Below are positions 1 through 9,547 of a stretch of 64,000 nucleotides of DNA, piece by piece; the stretch's first letter is position 1; every line of letters begins with the position of its first letter. The notes beneath the pieces were generated by a model. The model had not been told where the DNA came from. It worked only from the letters and a program-made list of their open reading frames with translations, and did not search any database. A program made the translations under genes and the position numbers. This DNA comes from Bosea sp. RAC05 (GTDB lineage Bacteria > Pseudomonadota > Alphaproteobacteria > Rhizobiales > Beijerinckiaceae): positions 3,706,001-3,770,000 of the forward strand of contig NZ_CP016464.1 in the NCBI RefSeq assembly GCF_001713455.1, given 5' to 3'.

Positions 1-751
1 CGAGGTCGCCGATCGCATCCAGGACCTTGTGGCGAACGAACTCGTCGCCGTAGCGCAGCCCCTCGGGATTGATGACCTTGTCGTCGCCGACGGCGACGGT
101 GTTGTCGAGCGAGGCGCCGAGCGCGAAGCCCGCCTTCCAGAGCTGCTCGACATCGCGCATGAAGCCGAACGTGCGGGCGCGGGCGATCTCCTGCGCATAG
201 GCCGAGGCCTCGAGGTCGAAGACCTTGCGCTGACGGCCGATCACCGTGGTGTCGAAATCGATCTCGACATCGAGGCGGAACCCGCTCTTGGCCGGCAGCA
301 GCTCGGCGAAGGCGCGGCCATGCTCGACACGCACCGGCTGCAGGATGCGCAGATAGCGGCGCGGCGCCGCAAGCCCGACCAGGCCGGTCGTCTCGATCGC
401 GGCGACGAATTCGGCGGCGCTGCCGTCCATGATCGGCATTTCCGGCCCGTCGATCTCGACCAGCACGTTGTCGAGGCCGAGACCGGCGCAGGCCGACATC
501 AGATGCTCGATCGTGGCGACGGAGGCGGAGGCGCGATCCCCGATGACGGTGCACAGCTCGGTCGCGCTGACCTTGGTGTGCTTGGCGTGGATCAGCTGGG
601 CGGGCGCATTCTCGAGGCCCTGCCGCAGGAACACGATCCCGGAATTGGCGCTGGAGGGCTTGAGGCAGATCGTTGCGGGAGCTCCGGAATGGACACCGAT
701 CCCGGTCAGGGTAACGGGGGCCCGCAGGGTCGTCTGCCGATCGAAGCTCAT
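1..751 (-). CDS. lpxC: UDP-3-O-acyl-N-acetylglucosamine deacetylase (partial, 3' end outside window)
   Basis: LpxC is the zinc deacetylase that commits UDP-acyl-GlcNAc to lipid A synthesis in the cytoplasm. The first 250 residues are present and the C-terminal part runs off the window. The N-terminus TLRAPVTLTGIGVHSGAPA is typical of the family. The first zinc-ligand motif EHLMSA is at residues 82-87, followed by MDGSAAEFV, and FVRHKVLDAIGDL near the cut carries the second His and the Asp ligand. The ATG at 751 was chosen because the family N-terminus begins there. It lies downstream of ftsZ on the same strand, the usual alphaproteobacterial arrangement. A hairpin in the gap suggests it also has its own transcript. 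Confidence 0.96.
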   Translation of the reverse strand, partial: MSFDRQTTLRAPVTLTGIGVHSGAPATICLKPSSANSGIVFLRQGLENAPAQLIHAKHTKVSATELCTVIGDRASASVATIEHLMSACAGLGLDNVLVEIDGPEMPIMDGSAAEFVAAIETTGLVGLAAPRRYLRILQPVRVEHGRAFAELLPAKSGFRLDVEIDFDTTVIGRQRKVFDLEASAYAQEIARARTFGFMRDVEQLWKAGFALGASLDNTVAVGDDKVINPEGLRYGDEFVRHKVLDAIGDL

Positions 752-1062
752 TCCGGTATCCAATCCTGATCGCGAACGACGCCGTTTCATCGGGGCATTT
801 CCCCGACGGGGCAGTTCGTCTGCGATGCGTCCTGAGTCCAGGAGAGGGCGCGGCCCGGCTCCCGTCTGTCGTGGTGCAGCCGCAACATAAGCTTTCCGAG
901 CATGGTCACAAAATCACGCTTTCTTTCGCTCTGTTACAGGACACCGCAACGCGCAGAGGGACTCTATCAGATTGGAATCGTTATCGTTTTCGACAAGGCA
1001 AATCCCGGCGCGCAGGAGGCGCGCCGGGACGGTGTAACAGCCCGTGAGAGCCGGGCGGGCGC
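752..1062. other. ftsZ-lpxC intergenic region
   Basis: This stretch of about 310 bases has no convincing gene. It contains the ftsZ-proximal hairpin at 1003-1029, then a noticeably AT-richer segment around 900-1000 that could house an lpxC promoter on the minus strand. I could not define an unambiguous -35/-10 pair there. Confidence 0.5.
1003..1029 (-). terminator. Candidate intrinsic terminator after ftsZ
   Basis: A perfect 11-bp stem (1003-1013 with 1019-1029, GC-rich) closes a 5-base loop and lies about 35 bp past the ftsZ stop codon. On the minus strand it is followed by a modest T-rich stretch, TTTGCCTTG. It probably ends the dcw transcript before lpxC. The T tract is weak, so partial read-through is possible. 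Confidence 0.55.
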
Positions 1063-2751
1063 TCAGTTGGCCTGCCGACGCAGGAAGGCCGGGATCTCGA
1101 GATGATCCTCCTCGCTGGTCCGATTCGGTGCGGCGCGGCCATGCGGGTCGAGCTGACCCTGGGCCGGGCGGGCGACCGGCGCCGCCGGGCGGCGCATGTA
1201 CTCGGCATGGGCCGCGCTCGGAGCCTGCGGCATGGCCGGAGGCTGGGGAGCCTGGCGCACCGCAGCCGGCTGGGCCTCGACCGCCTCCTCTTCCTTGCGG
1301 CCGAACCCGACCGAAGCGAGGCGCTGCATCAGCGACATGCGCTTCTGGTCGGCGACGCTGGGCGGCGGCGGCGCAGCCTGGGCGCCGCGATGGGCGGCGA
1401 TCTGGGCCTGCGCCGGAATCGGCAGATCCTCGACGCGGGGCATGCGGGTCGGACGCACCACCGAACGCTCCGGCATCGGCGGGATGAAGCTCTCTTCGAG
1501 CATCGGGGCGGGCTCGGGCTGATGCACGGGCTCGGGAGCCGCGGCGGCCATCACCGGGCGCGGCTGCGCCGGAGCGATGCGGATGTCCTCCGGCAGGCCG
1601 CGCGGGGCGCTGTCGATTGCGTGCGGCATCCGCAGCTCGAGCGGCGCCTCGGGAGCGACCGGCGCCGGCGCCGGAGCGGCCTGGCGGGCCGGGGTGGCGG
1701 TGCGCAGGCGGGCCTCGGCCTTCAGGCGCTCGGCGACCTGGGCGATGCGCGCCTCGGTCTCGTCCATCTCGGCCTGCGTCGTGACCGGCTTGTCGATGCC
1801 CGTCGCAACGACCGAGACACGCACGATGCCTTCCAGCGCCTCGTCGAAGGTGGCGCCGACGATGATGTTGGCCTCGGAGTCGACCTCCTCGCGGATACGG
1901 GTGGCGGCCTCGTCGACCTCGTAGAGCTTCATGTCGCGCCCGCCGGTGATCGAGATCAGCAGGCCGCGCGCGCCCTTCATCGAGACGTCGTCGAGCAGCG
2001 GGTTGTTGATCGCGGCCTGGGCCGCGTTCAGCGCGCGCTTGTCGCCCTGCGCCTCGCCGGTGCCCATCATCGCCTTGCCCATGCCGCGCATCACGGCGCG
2101 CACGTCGGCAAAGTCGAGATTGATCAGGCCGGGGCGGACCATCAGGTCGGTGATGCAGGCGACGCCGGAGTAGAGCACCTGGTCGGCCATGCCGAAGGCG
2201 TCGGCGAAGCCGGTGGTCTCGTTGGCGACACGGAACAGGTTCTGGTTGGGGATGACGATCAGCGTGTCGACCGCCTCATTCAGCTCGCTGATGCCGGCCT
2301 CGGCCATGCGCATGCGGCGATGGCCCTCGAACTGGAACGGCTTGGTGACGACGCCGACCGTCAGGATACCCATGTCGCGGGCGACGCGGGCGATCGCCGG
2401 GGCCGCGCCCGTGCCGGTGCCACCGCCCATGCCGGCGGTGATGAAGACCATGTGGGCGCCGGCGAGATGGTCGCGGATCTCGTCGATCACCTCCTCGGCA
2501 GCCGCGCGGCCAACCTCGGGCTGGGAGCCGGCGCCGAGACCCTCGGTCACCTGCAGGCCCATCTGGATGATGCGCGAGGCCCGTGACAGCGCGAGCGCCT
2601 GGGCATCCGTGTTGGCAACCACGAAATCGACGCCGTCGAGACCGGCCTCGATCATGTTGTTGACCGCATTGCCCCCGGCGCCACCGACGCCGAACACCGT
2701 GATCCGGGGCTTGAGTTCCCGGATGTCCGGGGCTTGCAGATTCATCGCCAT
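1063..2751 (-). CDS. ftsZ: Cell division protein FtsZ
   Basis: Tubulin-like GTPase that polymerises into the division ring. The 562-residue product has the GTP-binding core at about residues 15-330, with tubulin signature GGGTGTG at 109-115 and NTDAQAL at 47-53. A Pro/Ala/Gln-rich linker of about 200 residues follows, then the conserved C-terminal peptide [10 protein letters not shown] that binds FtsA and other partners. The long linker is usual in alphaproteobacteria. The ATG at 2751 is preceded by AGAGG and starts the conserved [13 protein letters not shown]. The open frame continues upstream, but that part has no family similarity. ftsA ends 137 bp upstream, so an extra promoter in that gap is possible, though none is clear. 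Confidence 0.98.
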   Translation of the reverse strand: MAMNLQAPDIRELKPRITVFGVGGAGGNAVNNMIEAGLDGVDFVVANTDAQALALSRASRIIQMGLQVTEGLGAGSQPEVGRAAAEEVIDEIRDHLAGAHMVFITAGMGGGTGTGAAPAIARVARDMGILTVGVVTKPFQFEGHRRMRMAEAGISELNEAVDTLIVIPNQNLFRVANETTGFADAFGMADQVLYSGVACITDLMVRPGLINLDFADVRAVMRGMGKAMMGTGEAQGDKRALNAAQAAINNPLLDDVSMKGARGLLISITGGRDMKLYEVDEAATRIREEVDSEANIIVGATFDEALEGIVRVSVVATGIDKPVTTQAEMDETEARIAQVAERLKAEARLRTATPARQAAPAPAPVAPEAPLELRMPHAIDSAPRGLPEDIRIAPAQPRPVMAAAAPEPVHQPEPAPMLEESFIPPMPERSVVRPTRMPRVEDLPIPAQAQIAAHRGAQAAPPPPSVADQKRMSLMQRLASVGFGRKEEEAVEAQPAAVRQAPQPPAMPQAPSAAHAEYMRRPAAPVARPAQGQLDPHGRAAPNRTSEEDHLEIPAFLRRQAN

Positions 2752-2888
2752 GGTTGCCTCTTTTGATCCCTTGTCCGGCGCCTGGCGGGAGCCGTCCCGA
2801 TTGCTACATTCGACGCCGTGGCTTCCCCGCCGCGCGGGCTCGCCGGTACTCACTCTGCTTTCGAACGGAGGGCCTGACGGCCGTCCGC

Positions 2889-4217
2889 TCAGAAACTCTC
2901 TTTCAGCCACCGCCCGACGCGGGAGAAATACCCGTCGGTTCCGGTGGCGAAATAGGCCGCGCCCGCGCGGGGCTCGAAATGCTCGACATAGGCCACCTGC
3001 GGGTAGACCAGCAGGCCGACGGCCGCCGCGAAGGCCGGCCCCTTGCCGGCTTCGGGCAGGCCCTTGATGCCGAGCGGCCGGCCCGTGCGGACCTGGCCGC
3101 CGAGAATCCGCCGCGCCACCTCGGGCAGGCCGGTGAGCTGGCAGGCCCCGCCCGTCAGCACGACGCGACGGCCGGCCTGGGCGGAGAAGCCGGCCTGGGT
3201 CAGGCGGTCGCGCACCAGTTCGAGGATTTCCTCGACGCGCGGCTTGATGATCCGCACCAGCTGCGACTTCGGCAGGTGGTTGGGCGTGTCGCGCTCGTCG
3301 TCATCGACCTGCGGCACGGAGATCATGTCGCGCTCGTCGGAGGCGCTGGAAATGCAGGAGCCGTGCAGCGTCTTCAGCCGCTCCGCGGCCGCGACACGGG
3401 TCGAGAGCCCGCGCGCCACGTCCATGGTGATGTGGTTGCCGCCGACCGCGATCGCGTCGGCATGCATCAGGTGGCCGCCGGAAAACACGCCGAGGCTGGT
3501 GGTGCCGCCGCCCATGTCGACCACGACGACGCCCATCTCGGCCTCGTCGTCGACGAGCACGGACAGACCAGAGGCATAGGGGGTCGCGACCACCGCCTCG
3601 ACCTCGAGATGGCAGCGTTCGACCGCCAGCATGACGTTGCGCGCGGCCGAGGCCTCGCTGGCGACGACATGCATGTCGACCGAGAGCTTGCTGCCGATCA
3701 GCCCGCGCGGATCGAGCACGCCCGGCACGCCGTCCAGCGCATAGCCGGTCGGCAGGGCATGAAGCACGGCCTTGCCGGGCCGCAGCGCATGGGTGGCGGC
3801 ATGGGCGAGCACGCGCTTGACGTCGCCGTCGCCGACCGAGCCGGCGCGCAGATCGACGCTGGCCGCGTAGTGCTGCGAGGCGAGGCGCCCGCCGGTCAGG
3901 TTGACGATGACCGACTGGACCTCGACCTTGGCCATGCGCTCGGCGGCGTCGACCGCGGCGCGGATCGCCTTCTCGGCGCTTTCGAGATCGATGATCGCGC
4001 CGCCCTTGAGGCCGAGCGAGCGCTGGTGGCCGATGCCGATGATGCGCGCGACATGGGTGCGGCCGCGCAGCCGCTCATTGGCCTCGGCCGGGTTCAGCTC
4101 GGCGATCAGGCAGACGACCTTGCTCGTGCCGATGTCGAGAATCGACAAGGTCGCGCGCTTGCGCGACGAGAGCGGACGCATCCGCGGCGTCAGGCCCTGG
4201 GAGGTGACGTGGTTCAT
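2889..4217 (-). CDS. ftsA: Cell division protein FtsA
   Basis: Actin-fold ATPase that anchors FtsZ to the membrane and recruits later division proteins. At 442 residues it matches alphaproteobacterial FtsA. ATP-binding motifs are visible: phosphate 1 motif [13 protein letters not shown] at about residues 26-38, and the second phosphate motif [14 protein letters not shown] near 207. The C-terminal end, [13 protein letters not shown], looks like the amphipathic membrane-targeting helix. Its start codon overlaps the ftsQ stop by 4 bp (ATGA), so the two genes are translationally coupled. Confidence 0.97.
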   Translation of the reverse strand: MNHVTSQGLTPRMRPLSSRKRATLSILDIGTSKVVCLIAELNPAEANERLRGRTHVARIIGIGHQRSLGLKGGAIIDLESAEKAIRAAVDAAERMAKVEVQSVIVNLTGGRLASQHYAASVDLRAGSVGDGDVKRVLAHAATHALRPGKAVLHALPTGYALDGVPGVLDPRGLIGSKLSVDMHVVASEASAARNVMLAVERCHLEVEAVVATPYASGLSVLVDDEAEMGVVVVDMGGGTTSLGVFSGGHLMHADAIAVGGNHITMDVARGLSTRVAAAERLKTLHGSCISSASDERDMISVPQVDDDERDTPNHLPKSQLVRIIKPRVEEILELVRDRLTQAGFSAQAGRRVVLTGGACQLTGLPEVARRILGGQVRTGRPLGIKGLPEAGKGPAFAAAVGLLVYPQVAYVEHFEPRAGAAYFATGTDGYFSRVGRWLKESF

Positions 4218-5179
4218 GCTTCGCCTCCCTTCTTCTTGGTCTTGCTCTTGAGCTGCTCGGCGCGGGCGGCGGCGCCCTCCTCCGTGAGCCGCATGACGAC
4301 CCGGTCTGGCTGGCGCAGGTCGATTGCCAGCAAATCCTTGTCGAAGATCCGGAAGTCGGCCTGGAGGGCCGCCAGCCGCTTCACCGCCGCGGCCGGCTCC
4401 GCCTCGGGGAGGCGCACATCCATGCCGTTGTCGAGCTTCAGGTTCCAGCGCCGGCCGGCCACCAGCGTCGCCGCGCGGATCTGCGCGGCGATCGGGCCGG
4501 CTTCGCGGCGCAGGGCGATGTATTCGCGGGCGCGGTTGTTGGCGTCGACACCGACGACCAGCGGCAGATGGGCGAAGCGCCCGTCATCCATCTTGTCGAT
4601 CACCGTCCCGTCGGCGGCGATCACGAACAGCTCGCCCTTCACCTGCCACAGCGCGAAGGGCTCGCGCTCGACCAGCGTGATCGCGACCTCGCCCGGATAG
4701 AGCTTACGGACCGTGGCCTCGCGGATCAGCGGTGCGGATTCGAGGCGCTTGCGCGCCTGGTCGGCATCGAAGAAGGCCAGCGAGGTCTTGGGATCGATCC
4801 CGGCCGCGACGAGAACCTCGACCTCGGAGAGCTCGGCGATGCCCGAGATCGTGACGCGATCGATGCCGAAGCCGACGAAGCGGGCCAGCATGTGATGCGG
4901 CTCGCCGTAATTGGCCCGCAGTGTCTCGAAATGGCCGCCCAGCAGCGTCCCGGTCCCGATGCTCAGGCCGAGGAAACCGAGCGCCATCCAGGTGCCCAAC
5001 CGGCGCGGCATGCGCTGGGCCAGGGGCACGGAGACCGCACTGCGGCGCGATCGGCGCAGCCAGCGCCCCTGCCGCTCGCCGACGAGCAGCTGCGGCCCGG
5101 GAGCCGGGACCGGCAGACGCGCAGCGGAAACCGCCGCCGTTGTCTTCACCGATCGAGGGAGGCGTCCTCCACCATCCAT
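4214..5179 (-). CDS. ftsQ: Cell division protein FtsQ
   Basis: Bitopic inner-membrane divisome protein that links FtsL/FtsB to FtsW/FtsI. The 321-residue product has a basic cytoplasmic N-terminus, one membrane segment (GTWMALGFLGLSIGTGTLL, about residues 62-80) and a periplasmic POTRA domain starting at about residue 100 (IDRVTISGIAELSEVEVL). A FtsQ/DivIB-type beta domain follows. The C-terminus is Lys-rich. It is the first gene of the distal dcw segment because the brnTA pair interrupts the cluster upstream, so it needs a promoter in 5180-5540. Confidence 0.95.
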   Translation of the reverse strand: MDGGGRLPRSVKTTAAVSAARLPVPAPGPQLLVGERQGRWLRRSRRSAVSVPLAQRMPRRLGTWMALGFLGLSIGTGTLLGGHFETLRANYGEPHHMLARFVGFGIDRVTISGIAELSEVEVLVAAGIDPKTSLAFFDADQARKRLESAPLIREATVRKLYPGEVAITLVEREPFALWQVKGELFVIAADGTVIDKMDDGRFAHLPLVVGVDANNRAREYIALRREAGPIAAQIRAATLVAGRRWNLKLDNGMDVRLPEAEPAAAVKRLAALQADFRIFDKDLLAIDLRQPDRVVMRLTEEGAAARAEQLKSKTKKKGGEA

Positions 5180-5373
5180 GTGACGCGTTCACCGAAGTTG
5201 AGCCCGCATGGGCAGCCAGGGCGGCGCTGAGCCGATTCGGTCACGCCGGGCCATCGGGAGCCTTTCCGCAGGGGCGAAACACGCTGTTTCGAAGCCCTGA
5301 CGGAGATCGGTTCTGCAGACGTCCCGGCACCCGATTGCTTGATGCGCCGTTAACGCCCACTCTTCGATCTGCT

Positions 5374-5390
5374 GGTAAATTTTTGGTAAA
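5374..5390 (-). promoter_or_regulatory. Candidate CtrA-type binding site upstream of ftsQ
   Basis: On the minus strand this reads TTTACC-N5-TTTACC. The alphaproteobacterial CtrA site is TTAA-N7-TTAAC, so spacing is exact and each half differs by one base. It lies 195 bp upstream of the ftsQ start. CtrA control of the ftsQA promoter is known in Caulobacter. The identification here is inference. Confidence 0.35.
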
Positions 5391-5506
5391 GGATGCGCTC
5401 GGGAGATGGGGATCGGGAGCGGATTCCCGCGTTTCTTCCAAGGTCGGATTTGGCCTCGGGCTGCAGGATCGAGGGCACGCCCGGCGACCGAGCGACATGC
5501 CAGTCA

Positions 5507-5535
5507 TTGCCGCCAGCCCCGCAATCTTGTATATA
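5507..5535 (+). promoter_or_regulatory. Candidate brnTA promoter
   Basis: TTGCCG (5507-5512), a 17-bp spacer and TATATA (5530-5535) form a near-consensus sigma-70 promoter. The expected transcription start is about 5542, at the brnT ATG (5543), so the mRNA would be leaderless or nearly so. Confidence 0.6.
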
Positions 5536-5542
5536 CGGGATT

Positions 5543-5785
5543 ATGAAGATCCTGTGGGATGAGCCTAAGAGACTGGCGAATCTCGACAAACACGGGATGG
5601 ATTTCGCTGCGCTCGATGAGCGCTTCTTCGCAGAGGCCCGCGTCGGGCCCGCCCGGGATGGCCGGTTGATGGCGGTGGGACAGTTGGACGGCGTCGTGAC
5701 GGTGGTCTTTGTGACGCTGGGGACCGAGGCCTTGTCCGTCATCAGCATGCGACCAGCCTCAAGCCGCGAGAGGAGCAGCCTATGA
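5543..5785 (+). CDS. brnT: BrnT family type II toxin
   Basis: Small ribonuclease-like toxin (80 residues), partner of BrnA. The family pattern is clear: MKILWDEPKRLANLDKHGMD at the N-terminus (consensus WD..K...N..KHG), a central VVFVTLG strand and the C-terminal VISMRPASSRER, which corresponds to the conserved ISAR.A...ER. The ATG at 5543 was chosen because it begins the family N-terminus and follows a good promoter by only a few bases. No strong Shine-Dalgarno sequence is present. It overlaps brnA by 4 bp (ATGA). The pair points opposite to the surrounding dcw genes, which suggests insertion as a unit. Confidence 0.88.
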   Translation: MKILWDEPKRLANLDKHGMDFAALDERFFAEARVGPARDGRLMAVGQLDGVVTVVFVTLGTEALSVISMRPASSRERSSL

Positions 5786-6078
5786 CAAAGCCATTCGTTC
5801 CCGGGCGGGGTTACGAGAAGGCGGATTGGGATGCCGTCGACAGTCCCGAGCTGACGGATGCGGAACTCGCGGGTCTGCGACCGATGCAGGAGGCCATGCC
5901 TGCCATCCACGCGGCACTTCAGGAAGGCCTGCGCAAGCGCGGCCCCGCCAGGACCAAGGAGGCCGTTTCGATCCGGCTCGATATCGACCTCGTGGAACGA
6001 CTGCGGGCGTCCGGCCCGGGCTGGCAGTCGCGGGTCAACGACGCGCTGCGCGAGTGGCTGCAGCGAACGGCCGCCTGA
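5782..6078 (+). CDS. brnA: BrnA family antitoxin
   Basis: Antitoxin of 98 residues that neutralises BrnT and is expected to repress the operon. The C-terminal half is a ribbon-helix-helix DNA-binding unit (AVSIRLDIDLVERLRASG, about residues 60-77, then WQSRVNDALREWL). The N-terminal half is acidic and would wrap the toxin. It starts inside the last codons of brnT. Its stop codon lies 3 bp from that of the convergent murB, inside a perfect palindrome. Confidence 0.88.
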   Translation: MTKPFVPGRGYEKADWDAVDSPELTDAELAGLRPMQEAMPAIHAALQEGLRKRGPARTKEAVSIRLDIDLVERLRASGPGWQSRVNDALREWLQRTAA

Positions 6079-6091
6079 CGTTCAGGCGGCC
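6069..6091. terminator. Stop-codon palindrome between brnA and murB
   Basis: A perfect 10-bp inverted repeat (6069-6078 with 6082-6091, loop CGT) contains the last two sense codons (both Ala) and the TGA stop of each convergent gene. It can fold identically in both transcripts and may act as a bidirectional terminator. No T tract follows on either side. Confidence 0.5.
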
Positions 6092-7008
6092 ACCCCGATC
6101 CGCTTGATCTCCCAGTGCAGCTCGAAGCCGGAATGGTCCTTCACCCGGCGCCGGACCTCTTCGCCCAGGCCCTCGACATCGGCCGCCGTGGCACCGCCCG
6201 TATTGATCAGGAAGTTGCAGTGCATCTCCGACACCTGCGCACCGCCGAGCCGCAGGCCCCGGCAGCCGGCGGCGTCGATCAGCTGCCAGGCCTTGCCGCC
6301 TGGCGGGTTCTTGAAGGTCGAGCCGCCGGTGCGCTCCCGGATCGGCTGCGCCGCCTCGCGCGCCGCGGTGACGCGGTCCATCTCCGCCTGGATCGCGTCC
6401 CGGTCGCCCGGCCGGCCCTGGAACAGCGCCGAGGTGAAGACGATGTCCTGCGTGTCGGCACCGCTGCTGCGATAGGAGAAGCCCATCTCGGCATGGGAGA
6501 GCGTCACGAGCGCGCCGGCACGCGTCACGCCGCGGGCCTCGACCAGCACGTCGGTCGTCTCGCCGCCATGGGCGCCGGCATTCATCCGCAGCGCCCCGCC
6601 GATACAGCCGGGGATGCCGCGGTAGAAGGCGAGCCCGTCGAGCGCCGCATCGGCCGCCGCCCGCGCCAGCTTGACGTCGGGCACCGCAGCCCCGGCCCGC
6701 AGCCGGTCGCCGGGTTCGAGCGCGATCTCGCCGAAGGCCTTGCCGCCGAGCCGGATCACCAGCCCCGGAATGCCGCCGTCGCGGACGATCAGGTTCGAGC
6801 CCAGCCCGACGACCGTGAGCGGGATCTCCTGCGGCAGGCCCGACAGGAGATGCGCGAGATCGGCCTCGTCGGCGGGCGTGAACAGCGCCTGGGCCGGCCC
6901 GCCGACCCGAAACCAGGTCAGCGGCGCCATCTCGGCGTTGGACAGCAGACGGCCACGGAGTTCGGGCGCGGCGGCGCGGAGGGCCGGGGTGATGTCCGGA
7001 AAGCTCAT
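6082..7008 (-). CDS. murB: UDP-N-acetylenolpyruvoylglucosamine reductase
   Basis: FAD enzyme that reduces UDP-GlcNAc-enolpyruvate to UDP-MurNAc in the cytoplasm. The 308-residue product shows FAD-binding motifs [10 protein letters not shown] (about 34-43) and [12 protein letters not shown], then [25 protein letters not shown] and the C-terminal [25 protein letters not shown] complete the active site. The start at 7008 overlaps the murC stop by 4 bp. Longer frames upstream run through murC and are not credible. It is the last gene of the proximal dcw block. Confidence 0.97.
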   Translation of the reverse strand: MSFPDITPALRAAAPELRGRLLSNAEMAPLTWFRVGGPAQALFTPADEADLAHLLSGLPQEIPLTVVGLGSNLIVRDGGIPGLVIRLGGKAFGEIALEPGDRLRAGAAVPDVKLARAAADAALDGLAFYRGIPGCIGGALRMNAGAHGGETTDVLVEARGVTRAGALVTLSHAEMGFSYRSSGADTQDIVFTSALFQGRPGDRDAIQAEMDRVTAAREAAQPIRERTGGSTFKNPPGGKAWQLIDAAGCRGLRLGGAQVSEMHCNFLINTGGATAADVEGLGEEVRRRVKDHSGFELHWEIKRIGVAA

Positions 7009-8426
7009 GCCGCGGGCTTCGGCGGCGGCAACGCCGCCAGCTCTCCCGGCAGGGCATAGGCCCATTGCGTGATGTTGCCGGCGCCGAGGAAGACGACATA
7101 GTCGCCCGGGCCGGCCAGTTCCGCGATCATGCCGGGGAGCTGCTCCGGCCCTTCCAGCGGCAGCGCATGGCGGTGGCCGCGCGCCTTGATGCCCGAAACC
7201 AGCGAATCGCGGTCCGCTCCCGCGATCGGGGCCTCGCCCGCCGCATAGGTGTCGGCGACGATCACCGTGTCGGCGTCGTTGAAGCAGGCGGCGAAATCGT
7301 CGAACAGGCTGGCCAGCCGCGTATAGCGATGCGGCTGCACGATCGCGACGACCTTGCCCTTGGTCGAGGCGCGCGCCGCCTTGAGCACGGCTGCGATTTC
7401 GACCGGGTGATGGCCGTAATCGTCGAAGATCAGCGCCCCGTTCCACTCCCCGGTCTTGGTGAAGCGGCGCTTCACGCCACCGAAGCCGGCAAGCGCGGCG
7501 CGGATGCGCTCGACGGGGATGCCGAGATCATAGGCGACCGCGATCGCCGCGGTGGCGTTGAGCGCGTTGTGATGGCCGGGCATCGGCATGATCAGGTCTC
7601 GGACGACCTCGTCGCGGCCGCGCTTGCGGTCGCGGATCAGGAGCGTGAACTTCGCCTGCCCGCCCGAGAGATCGATGTCGATCAGCCGGAAATCGGCCTG
7701 GGGATTTTCGCCATAGGTGACGACGCGGCGGTCCTCGATCTGCCCGACGAGGCCCTGCACGGTGGGATGGTCGATGCACATCACCGCAAAGCCGTAGAAG
7801 GGCAGGTTCTCGACGAAGGAGCGGAACGCCGCCTTGATCGCGTCGAAGGTGCCGAAATGGTCGAGATGCTCGGGGTCGATATTGGTGACGATGGCGACGT
7901 CCACGGGCAGCTTCAGGAAGGTGCCGTCCGATTCGTCGGCCTCGACCACCATCCAGTCGCTCTCGCCCATGCGGGCATTGGTGCCGTAGGCATTGATGAT
8001 GCCGCCATTGATCACGGTCGGGTCGAGCCCGCCCTTTTCCAGGAGCGTCGCGACGAGCGAGGTCGTCGTCGTCTTGCCATGGGTGCCGGCGATCGCGATG
8101 CAGCTCTTCAGCCGCATCAGCTCGGCCAGCATCTCGGCCCGGCGCACCACCGGCAGCCGCTTCTCGCGCGCGGCGACGAGCTCGGGATTGTCGCGCTTGA
8201 TCGCGGTCGAGACCACGACGACCTCGGCCTCGCCCAGATTCTCCGCCTTGTGCCCGACGAAGGTGGTGATGCCCTTCTCGGCGAGACGCCTGACGTTGGC
8301 GCCGTCCGAGGCGTCGGAGCCCTGCACCTTGTAGCCGAGATTGTGCAGCACCTCGGCGATGCCGGACATGCCGATGCCGCCGATCCCGACGAAGTGAATG
8401 GAGCCGAGCTTCGGCGGCAGCTTCAT
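7005..8426 (-). CDS. murC: UDP-N-acetylmuramate--L-alanine ligase
   Basis: Cytoplasmic Mur ligase that adds L-Ala to UDP-MurNAc. It has 473 residues, the normal length. The N-terminal Rossmann motif is [17 protein letters not shown], the ATP-binding loop is [13 protein letters not shown] (about residues 114-126), followed by [11 protein letters not shown] and the central-domain [10 protein letters not shown]. The C-terminal ligase domain contains [10 protein letters not shown] and VQPHRYTRL. It lies between murG (22 bp away) and murB (4-bp overlap). Confidence 0.98.
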   Translation of the reverse strand: MKLPPKLGSIHFVGIGGIGMSGIAEVLHNLGYKVQGSDASDGANVRRLAEKGITTFVGHKAENLGEAEVVVVSTAIKRDNPELVAAREKRLPVVRRAEMLAELMRLKSCIAIAGTHGKTTTTSLVATLLEKGGLDPTVINGGIINAYGTNARMGESDWMVVEADESDGTFLKLPVDVAIVTNIDPEHLDHFGTFDAIKAAFRSFVENLPFYGFAVMCIDHPTVQGLVGQIEDRRVVTYGENPQADFRLIDIDLSGGQAKFTLLIRDRKRGRDEVVRDLIMPMPGHHNALNATAAIAVAYDLGIPVERIRAALAGFGGVKRRFTKTGEWNGALIFDDYGHHPVEIAAVLKAARASTKGKVVAIVQPHRYTRLASLFDDFAACFNDADTVIVADTYAAGEAPIAGADRDSLVSGIKARGHRHALPLEGPEQLPGMIAELAGPGDYVVFLGAGNITQWAYALPGELAALPPPKPAA

Positions 8427-8448
8427 GATGCGGCGATCCTTGGTGAGG

Positions 8449-9543
8449 TTAGAAGCCGGCGACGTCCGTGACGACAGCGGCGAGTCGATCCGCGGCGTCG
8501 GCGATTCCGGCGCTCTTCGCGCTCTCGGCCATGACCGTCAAGTCCGACGGCTGCTGCATCAGCCTGGAGAGCTCGCCCGCCAGCCAGCGCGGCGTGAAAT
8601 CAGGCTGCAGCACACGGATGGCGGCACCGCGCTTCTCCAGGAAGGCGGCATTGGCCGCCTGGTCCTGGTCGAGCGAGCCCGGCAGCGGCACGAGGATGGC
8701 GGGACGACCGATCACGGTGAGTTCTGCGACCGTCGAGGCGCCGGAGCGGCCGATCACCAGATGGGCCTTCGCCATCCGGGCCGGAAGGTCCTTGAAGAAG
8801 GGCGCGATCTCGGCCCTGACACCGAGGCTCTCATAGATCCCGCTGACGCGGCCATCGTCCTCGGCACGGGCCTGCTGGGTGATGACCAGCCGCGCCCGCT
8901 CGGCGGGAGCCAGCAGCTGGATCGCGGGCGGCAGGATATCGGCCATGACGCGCGCGCCCTGGCTGCCGCCGAAGACCAGGAGGTTGAACGCTCCTACGCC
9001 CGGCCCGGAATAGGGCGAGGCCGCCGCCACCACGGCCGGGCGCACCGGATTGCCGACATGGCGGCATTTCGCGCTGGCCTTGGCGCTGAGGCCGCCCACC
9101 TCCGCGAATCCCGTCGCGATCGCGTCGACCCAGCCCGAGAGGAAGCGGTTGGCCCGCCCGATCACGGCGTTCTGCTCATGGACGAGCGTCTTCACCCCGC
9201 CCAGCGCCGCGCCCAGAACGGGCGGCACGGTGGGGTAACCGCCGAAGCCGACGACCAGCCCCGGCTTGAGGTCCCTGACGATCCGGCGCGCCGCGAACAC
9301 GCCCTTGGCGACCTCCATGGCGACACGGATCTTGCCCGACAGCGGCAGGCCGGACGGTGTCGCCGACGGCACGGGGATGACCGCATCGGCCGGAAAGTCG
9401 CCGGCGAACTCGGCACCGCGCGGATCGGTCATCAGCACGATCCGGATGCCCCTGGCCCGCAGGGCGTGGCTCAGGGCCTCGGCCGGGAAGAGATGGCCGC
9501 CCGTGCCGCCGGCGGCGAGAATGACGAGCTTGGCCTTTCCCAT
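8449..9543 (-). CDS. murG: UDP-GlcNAc:lipid I N-acetylglucosaminyltransferase
   Basis: GT-B glycosyltransferase on the inner face of the membrane that converts lipid I to lipid II. The protein has 364 residues. The glycine-rich N-terminal loop [15 protein letters not shown] (about 10-24), the conserved [12 protein letters not shown] near residue 124, the SQGARVM loop near 195 and the [12 protein letters not shown] sugar-nucleotide site near 262 are all present. It begins 4 bp after the ftsW stop. Confidence 0.98.
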   Translation of the reverse strand: MGKAKLVILAAGGTGGHLFPAEALSHALRARGIRIVLMTDPRGAEFAGDFPADAVIPVPSATPSGLPLSGKIRVAMEVAKGVFAARRIVRDLKPGLVVGFGGYPTVPPVLGAALGGVKTLVHEQNAVIGRANRFLSGWVDAIATGFAEVGGLSAKASAKCRHVGNPVRPAVVAAASPYSGPGVGAFNLLVFGGSQGARVMADILPPAIQLLAPAERARLVITQQARAEDDGRVSGIYESLGVRAEIAPFFKDLPARMAKAHLVIGRSGASTVAELTVIGRPAILVPLPGSLDQDQAANAAFLEKRGAAIRVLQPDFTPRWLAGELSRLMQQPSDLTVMAESAKSAGIADAADRLAAVVTDVAGF

Positions 9544-9547
9544 CGCG

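Larger units (their letters stand above)
5180..5542. other. ftsQ-brnT divergent intergenic region
   Basis: About 360 bases separate ftsQ (leftward) from brnT (rightward). No remnant of ddl could be recognised in any frame. The region must contain the promoter for ftsQ-ftsA-ftsZ on the minus strand and that for brnT-brnA on the plus strand. A CtrA-like double motif and a good brnT promoter are listed separately. Confidence 0.6.

Noticed and set aside
1102..4700. Long open frames on the plus strand antisense to ftsZ and ftsA
   Set aside because: They lie opposite well-conserved division genes and arise from GC-rich third positions. They have no recognisable domains and Arg/Ala/Asp-rich random composition.
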